Below, in pieces: positions 18,220 to 27,283 of a stretch of 64,000 nucleotides of DNA. The translations under genes and the position numbers were made by a program. The first letter of the stretch is position 1. Each line of letters starts with the position of its first letter. The DNA is from an uncultured Collinsella sp. (GTDB lineage Bacteria > Actinomycetota > Coriobacteriia > Coriobacteriales > Coriobacteriaceae). The stretch is from NCBI GenBank assembly GCA_902479065.1, contig CABSNM010000001.1, positions 124,001 through 188,000 of the forward strand. Reading direction: 5' to 3'. Under the pieces are notes generated by a model that did not search any database, was not told the DNA's origin, and saw only the letters and a list, made by a program, of their open reading frames with translations.

Positions 18220-18247
18220 AGTATATATTCTCAATAATATAATGCAA
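18220..18247 (-). promoter_or_regulatory. Promoter of the rubredoxin-like gene
   Basis: On the minus strand TTGCAT (18242-18247) and TATACT (18220-18225) are spaced 16 bp in a markedly AT-rich patch. An imperfect dyad TTATTGAG...CTAATAA overlaps the -10 region and could be a PerR/Fur-like operator; that last point is speculative. It implies that rubredoxin can be expressed separately from the flavin reductase. Confidence 0.55.
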
Positions 18248-18264
18248 GTATTTTTAGAACATTT

Positions 18265-18768
18265 CTAGCCTTGATACGACGAGGCTTTGGGCGGCGTCTT
18301 GCCCTTTAGCACCTTGTGATAGTAGTCATAGGTCAGCGAGGCCTCGCTGCTCAGGCGCTCGGCATCCTCGACCTCGCCAATAAACAGCAGATGCGTGCCC
18401 ACATCCACAGTGTCGATCAAACGGCAGCTAAACAGGGCCGCCGCGTGCTCAGGCACATAGGGCATGCCCAGAGCCGTCTCGCGGGTCTCGTATTTGGCAA
18501 ACTTGTCATAATCGCTGCTGGTGCGGAACCCAAAGTTACCGATGTAGAGCATGTCGGCGGTCTGATCGATCACGGTCAGCGCGAACGCTTTGGCCGATGC
18601 GATGACGCCCGAGGTGACATTGTCCTTGTTCACGGCAACCGAAATACGCGGCGGCATGGACGTCACCTGCACCGCAGTGTTGATGACGCAGCCGGCGCGC
18701 AGCCCGTCTGCCGCAGCGCTCACCACGTACAGACCGCTCGGCATGGTAAAGAACGCAGTTTTGTCCAT
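18265..18768 (-). CDS. Flavin reductase-like FMN-binding protein
   Basis: A 167-residue protein of the flavin reductase (split-barrel FMN-binding) family. The start is ATG 18768 (MDKTAFFTMPSGLYVVSAA) after AGGGGAGTGATCGTT; the open frame extends to 18960 through a terminator and a family B hairpin and is not used. Family features include TMPSGLYVVSA, INTAVQVTSMPPRISVAVNK and the C-terminal LTYDYYHKVLKGKTPPKASSY, which strongly resembles the flavin domain of high-molecular-weight rubredoxin (Hrb, NAD(P)H:flavin oxidoreductase). There the rubredoxin is fused; here it is a separate downstream gene. Confidence 0.88.
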   Translation of the reverse strand: MDKTAFFTMPSGLYVVSAAADGLRAGCVINTAVQVTSMPPRISVAVNKDNVTSGVIASAKAFALTVIDQTADMLYIGNFGFRTSSDYDKFAKYETRETALGMPYVPEHAAALFSCRLIDTVDVGTHLLFIGEVEDAERLSSEASLTYDYYHKVLKGKTPPKASSYQG

Positions 18769-18820
18769 AACGATCACTCCCCTAGCTCGGGTTGGAACCT
18801 CATGAATGTATGTACCCACA

Positions 18821-18853
18821 AAAAAGGCGGCACCCATAACGGACGTCGCCTTT
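18821..18853 (-). terminator. Intrinsic terminator downstream of smpB
   Basis: On the minus strand AAAGGCG...CGCCTTTTTTG forms a stem followed by a T-run. It lies between smpB and the flavin reductase gene, so it probably ends the smpB transcript. Confidence 0.7.
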
Positions 18854-18895
18854 GAGACATATGTGTCAGAACAGTAAGAAAGATGAGACGCCCGC

Positions 18896-18962
18896 AGTTG
18901 CGGTGAAATAGGGACTGAATAGCCCCTCAAACAGGCAAAACAGTCCGTATTCCACCGCAACT
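18896..18962. repeat. Family B 67-nt hairpin (B2)
   Basis: Arms AGTTGCGGTGAAATAGGGAC and GTCCGTATTCCACCGCAACT around a 27-nt centre, exactly 67 nt like B1 and B3. It ends 12 nt from the smpB stop codon. Confidence 0.9.
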
Positions 18963-18974
18963 TATGCAGAGTGC

Positions 18975-19445
18975 CTAACGGTTGCGCTCTTTGAGGGCGC
19001 GGTCGATCTCGCGTTGGACATCACGCTTGGCCATGTCCTCGCGCTTGTCGTAGAGCTTCTTGCCGCGACCCAGACCCAGCAGCAGCTTTACGCGGCCGTC
19101 GGTATTAAAGTAGAGTTCCAACGGAACCAGCGCATAACCACGGTTGCGAAGTTTGCCGTCAAGAAAGTCGATCTCCTTGCGGTGCAGCAGCAGACGACGC
19201 CGACGGTCGGGATCGCGATTCCACACGCCACCATGGCTATAAGGGTGGATATGCAGGCCGACGAGCCAGCACTCCCCGCCGCGGATCAGCGCGAAGGTAT
19301 CGGTGATCTGGCAGGCGCGCTCGCGAATCGACTTGACCTCGGTGCCACTCAGTTCAATACCGCACTCAAATGTCTCATCGATAAAGTACTCGTGATGTGC
19401 CGAGCGATTCTTGGAAATGAGTTTGCGCTCGCGCTTACTGGGCAT
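18975..19445 (-). CDS. smpB: SsrA-binding protein SmpB
   Basis: 156 residues, the usual length. Typical elements are KLISKNRSAHHEYFIDETFECGIELSGTEVKSIR, the WLVGLHIHPY strand and the C-terminal GRGKKLYDKREDMAKRD basic tail. It binds tmRNA and delivers it to stalled ribosomes. The start is ATG 19445 with AAGGAGG upstream; it overlaps the end of the preceding TPR-like gene by 11 nt, suggesting coupled translation. No tmRNA gene is visible nearby. Confidence 0.95.
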   Translation of the reverse strand: MPSKRERKLISKNRSAHHEYFIDETFECGIELSGTEVKSIRERACQITDTFALIRGGECWLVGLHIHPYSHGGVWNRDPDRRRRLLLHRKEIDFLDGKLRNRGYALVPLELYFNTDGRVKLLLGLGRGKKLYDKREDMAKRDVQREIDRALKERNR

Positions 19446-20352
19446 CGCCGGCCTCCTTGGCGCCGTCGGCGTTTGAGCCCGCAGCCTCGCGCTTTGCCTT
19501 GCGCTCGGCATTGAGCTCAGCGTCGCTCTCGCGCACCAGTTTGATAATCGCCGCGCAGGCCTCCTCGCCCACCAAGTCGCGAGCACGCACCGTCAGGCGC
19601 GTCGCCTCCTGCTTGTCGCCGTCACTTGCAGCATCGGTCGCGCACATAATCAGGCAGATGGCAATCTCGGCCGAAGGCGAGGTCGGCACGCCTTGCAGGG
19701 CCAGTTCACCCATCACGTGGTCGTCGCTCTCATCGGCGGCATCCGGATAGGTGGTATGGATCTTGTTGAGCAGGCGCGTCGTATGCGCATCGTTGGGCGC
19801 CAGGCGCAGCGCCAGACGCGCGCAGCCCACGGCAGCCGAAACGTTCTCGGTCTCGGGCTCCAAGAAGTACTGACCTAGATTGGCGTAAGCGCGGGCGGCG
19901 CACTTGCCATCGCTTGCACGCTCCAGCACCGAGAACGAGAGCGATGCCCATTCCTGCTTGTCCTCGAGTGCGCGGAACAGCTCGGCCAGATCCAGGCGAT
20001 AGTTGCAGTTCATGGGGTCCCAACGCACAGCCTGCATCAGGGCATTACGAGCGCTCACATAATCCTGCTGGCGAATGTAGGCAAACGCCATGTCAGAGTA
20101 CAGGCGGTCAAACGGCACCTCGACCTGCACGAGCTCGCGCGGATCCTTCTCCACGCGGCGATAGGCCAAGCGCTCAAACTTGCTATCGAAGCTAAAGTAT
20201 TGGCGCTTCTCCTCCGTCTTGCACTCAGCGTCGATATACTCCTCGGCGAGCTCCACCAGACGCTCCAGCAGCGGCGTCGCCGTAGCCAGGTCGCCCTGCG
20301 CCAGATAGTTCTCGGCATACGTGATGTCTTGCAAGCTGATGGGCAGATCCAT
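19435..20352 (-). CDS. TPR-like helical repeat protein
   Basis: 305 residues from ATG 20352 (MDLPISLQDITYAENYLAQ) after GAGGAG. Helix pairs with TPR spacing are visible: LYSDMAFAYIRQQDYVSARNALMQAV, LAELFRALEDKQEWASLSFSVLERA, and AYANLGQYFLEPETENVSAAVGCARLALRLAP. Such proteins are protein-binding scaffolds; no partner can be named. The C-terminus is Lys/Ala-rich and charged. It overlaps smpB by 11 nt, so the two form an operon. Confidence 0.75.
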   Translation of the reverse strand: MDLPISLQDITYAENYLAQGDLATATPLLERLVELAEEYIDAECKTEEKRQYFSFDSKFERLAYRRVEKDPRELVQVEVPFDRLYSDMAFAYIRQQDYVSARNALMQAVRWDPMNCNYRLDLAELFRALEDKQEWASLSFSVLERASDGKCAARAYANLGQYFLEPETENVSAAVGCARLALRLAPNDAHTTRLLNKIHTTYPDAADESDDHVMGELALQGVPTSPSAEIAICLIMCATDAASDGDKQEATRLTVRARDLVGEEACAAIIKLVRESDAELNAERKAKREAAGSNADGAKEAGDAQ

Positions 20353-20407
20353 GGCTACTCCTCGATCTGAGCGAAACACGGCAGGCGCCGTATATACGGT
20401 CAATACA

Positions 20408-20436
20408 CAAAACCCGGGTCTCTTACGAGGCCCGGG
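20408..20436 (-). terminator. Terminator of the tRNA operon
   Basis: CCCGGG...CCCGGG stem followed on the minus strand by TTTTGTG, 11 nt after the tRNA-Glu 3' end. Confidence 0.8.
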
Positions 20437-20446
20437 CGTTCAATTT

Positions 20447-20523
20447 TGGTAGCCCGTACCAGATTCGAACTGGTGATCTCCGCCTTGAGAGGGCGGCGTC
20501 CTAAACCGCTAGACGAACGGGCC
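20447..20523 (-). tRNA. tRNA-Glu (anticodon CTC)
   Basis: The minus strand folds into a cloverleaf: acceptor GGCCCGT/ACGGGCT, anticodon stem CCGCC/GGCGG with loop CTCTCAA (anticodon CTC), T-arm with GTTCGAAT, and an encoded CCA end. 77 nt including CCA. Confidence 0.95.
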
Positions 20524-20540
20524 ATATGTAGCAAATGCAA

Positions 20541-20614
20541 TGGCTGGGATGGAGGGAGTCGAACCCCCATTGACGGAACCAGAATCCGCTGTCCTGCCAT
20601 TAGACGACATCCCA
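20541..20614 (-). tRNA. tRNA-Gln (anticodon CTG)
   Basis: Minus-strand cloverleaf: acceptor TGGGATG/CATCCCA, anticodon stem GCGGA/TCCGT with loop TTCTGGT (anticodon CTG), T-loop GTTCGACT and encoded CCA. It lies 17 nt upstream of tRNA-Glu in one transcription unit. Confidence 0.95.
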
Positions 20615-20658
20615 ATGACTGCATCGCTGCGCTCGGCTGTGCCTTTGCGCAAGAAAGA

Positions 20659-20687
20659 AATATACGGGAAGTCTCGCCGTGACGCAA
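20659..20687 (-). promoter_or_regulatory. Promoter of the tRNA-Gln/tRNA-Glu unit
   Basis: Minus-strand TTGCGT (20682-20687) and TATATT (20659-20664) with a 17-bp spacer, 45 bp before the tRNA-Gln 5' end. Confidence 0.75.
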
Positions 20688-20890
20688 GCCCCAATTTTGA
20701 CTTTTTTGAAATTCAGTCAAATTGGCCTAATTTAGTCCAACCCGTGAAGGACCTGTGAAGCCGACCGCTGTACACGAAGGGCAAAACGCCGCGAGCGGTA
20801 GCCGTCAACCGTTGGCAGATTCTACCGCGAAAACGATAGCACCAGGCAACACAATCGAAGTATCAATGATCGCGTAGATATCGAGGCGCC

Positions 20891-21301
20891 GTGGACGAAG
20901 AGCTTGATTACCTATGGGAGACCCTGGGCCTTGAGATCACTGCCGACCTTTGGCCCGAACGGGACAAAATCCATCCCACACTGCGCCCCGCCATTACTGT
21001 GGTGCAGGCAAAATACCGCCGTGCATCCTTTTTGATCATGCGGATGTCATGGCACGCGGGACTCCCCGACCTTAAGCGAATCCAGGCAAGCCTCGTCGAG
21101 TTGTCCGGTATGCCGACCGTCATATCCGAGGCACACCTGGAGCAGCGCCAGCGTGAGCGACTGCAACAGCAGCGGATTCCCTTTATCTGCCCTGGCGTTC
21201 AGGCATATCTGCCTTTTATGGACGAGGAGTACTGGAGCGGCAAGCCCAACAAACACGTAAAGGTCTACGATCCGCACGAATGGGCACAGCTGGCGGACTG
21301 A
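20891..21301 (+). CDS. Possible truncated MarR/wHTH-type regulator (N-terminal part)
   Basis: 136 residues from a GTG start. The segment LVELSGMPTVISEAHLEQRQRERLQQQRIPFICPGVQAYLPF resembles the conserved block (IPFIVPGKQLYLP) just before the winged helix in a family of MarR-like regulators. Here the protein ends about 40 residues later (DPHEWAQLAD) and no winged helix follows, so the DNA-binding half seems absent. It may be a decayed gene or a shortened protein. The ribosome site is weak. The F array starts 20 nt after the stop codon. Confidence 0.55.
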   Translation: MDEELDYLWETLGLEITADLWPERDKIHPTLRPAITVVQAKYRRASFLIMRMSWHAGLPDLKRIQASLVELSGMPTVISEAHLEQRQRERLQQQRIPFICPGVQAYLPFMDEEYWSGKPNKHVKVYDPHEWAQLAD

Positions 21302-21320
21302 CTGGGGCAGGCCCGCCGGC

Positions 21321-21490
21321 GGAAAGTGCGTCCCAGATTTCAAGCTCAAACTGGTCCCTACTTTCCCGTCGAGCCCTCAACCGGAAACCGTGTCCCGCAA
21401 TCGAAGCTCAGAATGGGACGTGCTTTCCGCAACCGGCCACTTTGGGAAAGTGCATCCCATTCTGGAAGCGAATTCCGGGTCGCACTTTCC
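21321..21490. repeat. Family F palindrome array, three 46-nt units
   Basis: Units at 21321-21366, 21383-21428 and 21445-21490 are each 46 nt and repeat every 62 nt with 16-nt spacers. Ends are GGAAAGTGC or GGAAACCG on the left and ACTTTCC or GCTTTCC on the right, with inner TCCCA/TGGGA-type pairing. The array ends 7 nt before the stop codon of the ArsC/Spx-like gene. Confidence 0.85.
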
Positions 21491-21497
21491 GCAGCCG

Positions 21498-21857
21498 CTA
21501 CAGCAACGCCTCGGCCCAAGCCGCTTCCCTAAAGCCGGGAATCGCAAAGTCGTCGCCCACCAGCAGCGGACGCTTGACCAGCATGCCGTCGGTCGCCAGC
21601 AGCTCGTAGCACTCCCGATCCGTCATGCCCGCATCCAGACGCGCCTTCAGGCCCAGCTCTCGATATTTCATGCCCGACGAATTAAAGAAACGCCGCACCG
21701 GCAGCCCCGAACGAGCAATCCAGGTCGCAAGCTCATCAGCCGTGGGATTGTCCAAAACGATATCGCGGTCGATGTACTCTACCCCATGTTCGTCCAGCCA
21801 TGCCTTGGCCTTCTTACAGGTCGAGCACTTGGGATATTCAACAAACAGTACGGTCAT
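21498..21857 (-). CDS. ArsC/Spx-family thioredoxin-fold protein
   Basis: 119 residues from ATG 21857 (GGAGG six nt upstream). The N-terminus EYPKCSTCKKAKAWLDEHGVEY has the CxxC redox pair, followed by RDIVLDNPTADEL and LVKRPLLVGDD, typical of the ArsC/Spx/YffB fold. Both cysteines are present, as in Spx and in several arsenate-reductase-like proteins; there is no arsenic gene nearby. Likely a redox-responsive protein, exact role open. Confidence 0.85.
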   Translation of the reverse strand: MTVLFVEYPKCSTCKKAKAWLDEHGVEYIDRDIVLDNPTADELATWIARSGLPVRRFFNSSGMKYRELGLKARLDAGMTDRECYELLATDGMLVKRPLLVGDDFAIPGFREAAWAEALL

Positions 21858-21949
21858 GGAAATCCTCCGAATATAGATCGGCCAATGCAGGCACACGCCA
21901 CACGAGGTGCCTTCGTATGATGGGCCAATTGTAGCCCACGGGTCACACG

Positions 21950-23002
21950 CTAAACGAACCGTACCCCGAATCCGCGTTTGATGAACGGCAGCAGCTCCAT
22001 TGCCTCGGGCGTGATATGGCCCGCAACGTTCATGCGCTCGTCACCGGGAAGATCGACCCGCGCAATCTCAAGCTCGCCTTCGTAGCGCCCATATCCGCTA
22101 TTGCTCACAGCAATCGACCCCGCCTTTCGCGGCAGGCCGGCTCCGGCATCCGTCGGCACGGAATCCGGCTTAAGCTTCGTACGTGACTCCTGAGACCTTA
22201 AGATGAGGACGCTCGAGTCGGGCCGGTCGTGATGAATCTGTCCGCGCACATAGGCATAACCGGGCTCAAGCTCGCATTGCAGGTCCACGTATCCGGCGGA
22301 AACTTGAGCAAACTGCGCCCAGCCCGCATCGGAAAGATCGGGGTCGCCGACCAACACGATGTCGCAATCGGCGCCATGTGCAAGCTCAAGCATATTGAGA
22401 GCAACCTTTGACGCGCGACCGCGCTGCGCCTCGACCGTCGGCAGTCCCTCGAATACCGGCCCGCGAACGTTAGCATCACCCGGCACAAAAGCCATGATTT
22501 CGAATCCAAGCGCCGCAAGACGAAGATTCACCCGAGCAACATCTTCAAGAGCTAAACCGGTATAAGGCTTGGGGTAAAAATTGTGGCAGGCGGCAAAACG
22601 AGTCACATCGGCACCGGCCTCACGCCACGATGCGATTTCATCAGAACTCACTGTCGATGCATTGACCACAATGCGAAATACACCGGACAGCTCCGCGACC
22701 CGCTGGGCGCTAAAGCCATAGTCCAAACGAAGGTATTCCAACCCCAGATCGCGCAGGTCCTCGATGCGCTCAAGCCCGAGCAAATCGCACGTGCGAGGCC
22801 CCACATCGGCAATGAGCGCAATGCCGCGGGCGGAAAGCAGCGACAGCACATGACGGACCTTATCGGCATACGCCGCTCCCCCATCCTCGGGAATATGCAG
22901 CGAGGTGAACGCATAGCGCGCACCCGCCTCGGCACCACGCTCAATCGTCCGCTCAATATCCTGCAGAGGGCTGGAAAGATAAATCGAAATACCCGTTTTC
23001 AC
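21950..23002 (-). CDS. mupG: 6-phospho-N-acetylmuramidase (DUF871 / MupG family)
   Basis: 350 residues with the DUF871 pattern: N-terminal TIM barrel (GISIYLSSPLQDIERTIERG, HNFYPKPYTGL, FVPGDANVRGPVFEGLPTVE) and a C-terminal beta domain ending in LLPFIKRGFGVRF. MupG hydrolyses MurNAc-6-P-GlcNAc inside the cell. It follows murR-murQ-murP on the same strand, which strongly supports this role. An intrinsic terminator lies between murP and mupG, so its expression may be partly separate. Confidence 0.88.
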   Translation of the reverse strand: MKTGISIYLSSPLQDIERTIERGAEAGARYAFTSLHIPEDGGAAYADKVRHVLSLLSARGIALIADVGPRTCDLLGLERIEDLRDLGLEYLRLDYGFSAQRVAELSGVFRIVVNASTVSSDEIASWREAGADVTRFAACHNFYPKPYTGLALEDVARVNLRLAALGFEIMAFVPGDANVRGPVFEGLPTVEAQRGRASKVALNMLELAHGADCDIVLVGDPDLSDAGWAQFAQVSAGYVDLQCELEPGYAYVRGQIHHDRPDSSVLILRSQESRTKLKPDSVPTDAGAGLPRKAGSIAVSNSGYGRYEGELEIARVDLPGDERMNVAGHITPEAMELLPFIKRGFGVRFV

Positions 23003-23020
23003 GCTTCAACGCTCCTTTAA

Positions 23021-23052
23021 AAAAGGCCGGCGGAGCAGTTAGCCCCGCCGGC
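23021..23052 (-). terminator. Intrinsic terminator between murP and mupG
   Basis: Minus-strand CCGGCGGGG...CTCCGCCGG followed by CCTTTTTT. It lies directly before the mupG ribosome site, so it may attenuate mupG relative to murQP. Confidence 0.85.
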
Positions 23053-23119
23053 ACAACCATAGCATCAAGAAATCTGCCGCGCGCCGCGAGCCCCGAGCAA
23101 CACGGCTCGCGATATCAAA

Positions 23120-24550
23120 CTACTCGCCAAAGAACTCGTTGATCTTCTGCTCGTCGACGCCAAAGAACCACGTCAGGACAAAGCCGGCGGCATAGGCAAG
23201 CAGCATAGCGGCAACGTAGCCGAGCTGCTGGCCAGGAACGACGATCAGCAGGCCAAACAGACCGGAAACGCCCTGAGAAACCGTGCCGATGTGAAGCAGC
23301 GCCGCGAGCGCGCCGCCAAATCCGGCACCCAGGCAGGCCGTCACAAACGGACGAACGAGCGGCAGCGTAACAGCATACATCAGAGGCTCGCCCACACCCA
23401 GGATTCCAACGGGAATGGACTCTGCGACGTACTTCTTGAGCTTGGCGTTCTTGGTCTTAAAGTACAGCGCCAAACCGGCACCGACCTGGCCGCCGCCAGC
23501 CATCATAAGGATGGGAAGCAGGTAATTGATACCCTTGGTAGCGCCGTCGGGATCGTTGAGCATAGCGTGGATCGGCGTGAGCGCCTGATGCAGGCCGACG
23601 GACACCAGCGGCAAGAAGCCTGCCGACAGGATATAGCCGCCCAGGACGCCCAGCTTCTCGAAGATAAAGGTCAAAACGCTAAAGATGGCAGTCGTCAGCC
23701 ATGCGCCTACCGGCTGGATGACGAGCATCAGAGCAAAGGCGCCGATGATGAGCACCAGCAGCGGGGACAAGAACGTGTCGAGTGCGTTGGGCATAACCTT
23801 GCGAATCTGACGCTCCATCCAGGCAAAAAATGCGCCAGCGATGAGAGCCGCGATCATGCCGCCCGCTGCGGGGTTGTACTGCGCATTGGTGAGCGGCAGC
23901 AGAATGGCAGTGGCAGGATCAGCCGCGCCAGGCGCAAGCAGGGGCATGGCACTGTTGGCGATGCACATCATGCCGGCGATGCCGCCCAGCGCAGCGGAAC
24001 CACCAAACTCACGTGCCGCGTAATAGCCCACCAAGATGGGCAGATAGGCAAACAGGGCCCAGCCCATGGAACGAATGCCCTGGTACCACCACTCGCCTGC
24101 AAGCGCGCCTGCCGTCGAAACGTTAATGACGTTGCAGATACCGTTGATGAGGCCAGCCGCAATGATGCCGGGAAGCAGGGCGACGAAGACATTGGAAATC
24201 TTCTTGAGGAAGGCCTGAACCGGCTTAGACTCGTACTTGGCCTTCTGCGCGGCCTTGTTTGTGGCCGCAGCGTCAACCACGCTCTCATCGGCAACGCCTT
24301 TCGCAAGGCCAGTGAGCTTGGAGAACTCCTCGAGCACCTTATTCACCTTGCCCGGACCCAGCACGATCTGCATCGTGTCGTCCTCGACCAGGCCCATCAC
24401 GCCGTCGAGCGCCTTAATGCCCTCCGTGTCGACGTTGCCCGCGTCTTTGACGGTCACGCGCAGGCGCGTCATGCACGCCGCGTTTGCCAGCACGTTGTCT
24501 TTACCGCCCAAAAGGTCCAGCAGCTTTTGAGCCAGCTCTTTGTTCGTCAT
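23120..24550 (-). CDS. murP: PTS transporter subunit EIIBC for N-acetylmuramic acid
   Basis: 476 residues. The N-terminal EIIB domain has its phosphorylated Cys in NAACMTRLRV (~Cys 27). A linker leads to the EIIC domain with about ten helices and the motif GVGEPLMYAVTLPLVRPF (GEPL substrate/phosphoryl region). There is no EIIA, as in known MurP, so a general EIIA must donate phosphate. It imports MurNAc or GlcNAc-MurNAc and phosphorylates it at C6. Substrate is inferred from flanking murQ and mupG. Confidence 0.9.
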   Translation of the reverse strand: MTNKELAQKLLDLLGGKDNVLANAACMTRLRVTVKDAGNVDTEGIKALDGVMGLVEDDTMQIVLGPGKVNKVLEEFSKLTGLAKGVADESVVDAAATNKAAQKAKYESKPVQAFLKKISNVFVALLPGIIAAGLINGICNVINVSTAGALAGEWWYQGIRSMGWALFAYLPILVGYYAAREFGGSAALGGIAGMMCIANSAMPLLAPGAADPATAILLPLTNAQYNPAAGGMIAALIAGAFFAWMERQIRKVMPNALDTFLSPLLVLIIGAFALMLVIQPVGAWLTTAIFSVLTFIFEKLGVLGGYILSAGFLPLVSVGLHQALTPIHAMLNDPDGATKGINYLLPILMMAGGGQVGAGLALYFKTKNAKLKKYVAESIPVGILGVGEPLMYAVTLPLVRPFVTACLGAGFGGALAALLHIGTVSQGVSGLFGLLIVVPGQQLGYVAAMLLAYAAGFVLTWFFGVDEQKINEFFGE

Positions 24551-24607
24551 AACTCCTCCTTGTATTGGGTATCTCGTCTGGATGTCATATCAGCTCACGC
24601 CGCGCAC

Positions 24608-25531
<924 letters not shown>

Positions 25532-25541
25532 TTCATTCACC

Positions 25542-26393
25542 TCATCTTTCCTGTTTCTCGATGTAGTTTTGCTTAATGACATGCGTCGCCCGTTCGTAGT
25601 CGCTGGCAACGTAAGCAGCGTACAGGGCATCGACAACCATAAGCTGGGCCATACGCGAAGCCATGGCACCGCTGCGGACCAAGGGTTCACTCGCAGCAAC
25701 GCCGAGCACGGCATCGGCCATGGTGGCAAGCTTGGATGATCCATCTACTTTGGTAACGGCCACAACGGGACAGTTGTGACGTTGAGCCTCGGCGGTGCAG
25801 TCCAGCACCTCTTGCGTCAAGCCCGAGTAGCTAAAGGCGATTGCCATATCGCCCTCATGCATGTTCTTGGCACATAAGAGCTGATCATGCCAGTCGTCGT
25901 ACAGATGGCACTCTTTGTCGACACGCATGAGCTTTTGCGCCAGGTCGTGCGCGACCAAACGAGAGGCACCAATACCGAACAGATTGACTGCGCGCGCCCG
26001 CTTAAGACGGGCCGCGCATCGCTCCAAGACGGTGTAATCGAGCGTTCGCGCCGTCGCCTCGATCGTGCGCACGTTGCTTTTCATCACCTTCCCCACGATA
26101 CGTTCGACGCTGTCATCCATGGAGATGTCCTCGAGGGCTACGTCTTTCTTGTCGCCTAAGAGCGCCAGCTCGGCAATCAGTTCGCGCTGGAACTCCTTGT
26201 AGCCCGCAAAACCCAAACGCTTGCAAAAGCGCAAAATGCTCGAGGGCGAGGAGAACGTGACATCGGCAAGACCGCGGACGGACAGCCCGACCACCTCGTG
26301 CGGATGAGCGCTTACATATGCGATGACATTGCGTTCCGCCGGGCTCGCGCTGAGCTCACGCTCGCGAAGCCGCAAAAGCAATCCGTTTGCCAT
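25542..26393 (-). CDS. murR: RpiR-family transcriptional regulator, MurR-like
   Basis: 283 residues. The N-terminal helix-turn-helix reads LSVRGLADVTFSSPSSILRFCKRLGFAGYKEFQRE, and a C-terminal SIS domain (VNLFGIGASRLVAHDLAQKL, AIAFSYSGLTQEVLDC) would bind a phosphosugar. Start ATG 26393 (MANGLLLR) follows GGAGG by 8 nt. It is the first gene of murR-murQ-murP-mupG; a role as MurNAc-6-P-responsive regulator is inferred from E. coli MurR and the position. Confidence 0.85.
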   Translation of the reverse strand: MANGLLLRLRERELSASPAERNVIAYVSAHPHEVVGLSVRGLADVTFSSPSSILRFCKRLGFAGYKEFQRELIAELALLGDKKDVALEDISMDDSVERIVGKVMKSNVRTIEATARTLDYTVLERCAARLKRARAVNLFGIGASRLVAHDLAQKLMRVDKECHLYDDWHDQLLCAKNMHEGDMAIAFSYSGLTQEVLDCTAEAQRHNCPVVAVTKVDGSSKLATMADAVLGVAASEPLVRSGAMASRMAQLMVVDALYAAYVASDYERATHVIKQNYIEKQER

Positions 26394-26490
26394 CTCAAAC
26401 ACCTCCGTTGAGAAGAATTAAAGACCAACGAACGATTCGTACCGGATACAAACAGCTTTTGCGGTACATTGTGCCGCATCGTGGCGCACA

Positions 26491-26515
26491 AAGGGCGAGC
26501 GTTCTACCGCTCGCC
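26491..26515 (-). terminator. Terminator of the VanZ-like gene
   Basis: GGGCGAGCG and CGCTCGCCC form a 9-bp stem; on the minus strand CTTTGTG follows. It lies 83 nt past the VanZ stop and before murR. Confidence 0.7.
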
Positions 26516-26597
26516 CCTCAAATCCGACCGCTCGGAAATACGCGCGACACAAAATAATTCAACGAGGTTGCATTATCAGAAACGGGTTTGTTACCGG

Positions 26598-27179
26598 CTA
26601 GCGCCTCGCATGGGCGCCGATCGGCCGAGTCGCATGGCGCACCAACGCCGCCGCCAGCAATACCAACAGCATGGCGGTGACATAGCCCGCAGCATCGAAT
26701 CCTAAATCGATAACGTCGAAATGCCTGCCGGGAACAAAGATCTTATGTACCTGATCGCCAACGGAGCAGGCGGCGCAAAAGAGCAATACGGGCACGCAAC
26801 GGGAGCATACGCTCCACGGACGCCTGGAAAAGCAAACCACGACCACCGAGGCGAACAATCCGACGAAGAAAAACTCTACGGTATGGGCAACGCGACGGAC
26901 GTTTGTGCCCACCCACATGCGAATGGAAGCAAGTCGGCCAGACCGGACATTCGAGGCAGCCGAATCGGCGCCCCCGGTCATTCCGTTCTCCGTCTGGGCT
27001 TCACCCGTGGCATCGGCAGCCTGAACGCCCATAGCCTGACCCTCCACCACACGCGCGGTGGACTCGCTCAGCAACGACGTCTGCACCGCGTTTTGCTCCG
27101 TCAGCACCCAGATGCCCGCCAGCGTTGCAGCGAACAGAACGATCGCGGTCCATCCGATTATTTGTTTTACGCGCGCCAA
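26598..27179 (-). CDS. VanZ-like membrane protein
   Basis: 193 residues from TTG 27179 with AAGGAGG 7 nt upstream. Four hydrophobic helices are visible (IIGWTAIVLFAATLAGIWVL near the N-terminus, then VEFFFVGLFASVVVVCF, VPVLLFCAACSV, and YVTAMLLVLLAAALV). The VanZ core RRVAHTVEFFFVGL and the acidic FDVIDLGFDAAGY are present. An extra ~50-residue Ala/Gly-rich loop lies between helix 1 and the core. VanZ proteins are linked to low-level teicoplanin resistance, but most chromosomal homologues have no assigned role. Confidence 0.85.
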   Translation of the reverse strand: MARVKQIIGWTAIVLFAATLAGIWVLTEQNAVQTSLLSESTARVVEGQAMGVQAADATGEAQTENGMTGGADSAASNVRSGRLASIRMWVGTNVRRVAHTVEFFFVGLFASVVVVCFSRRPWSVCSRCVPVLLFCAACSVGDQVHKIFVPGRHFDVIDLGFDAAGYVTAMLLVLLAAALVRHATRPIGAHARR

Positions 27180-27283
27180 GGGCCAACCTCCTTTTTTGAA
27201 TATCAGCGAGTGTAGCCCCAAATGGCATCGTCACCGTATCAAAATTTGAATCGCAACAGGAAGCGACAAAGCGACGCAAACCC

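Noticed and set aside
18769..18974. tmRNA gene next to smpB
   Set aside because: The gap is only ~200 nt and is filled by a terminator and a family B hairpin; no tRNA-like ends or tag frame were seen.
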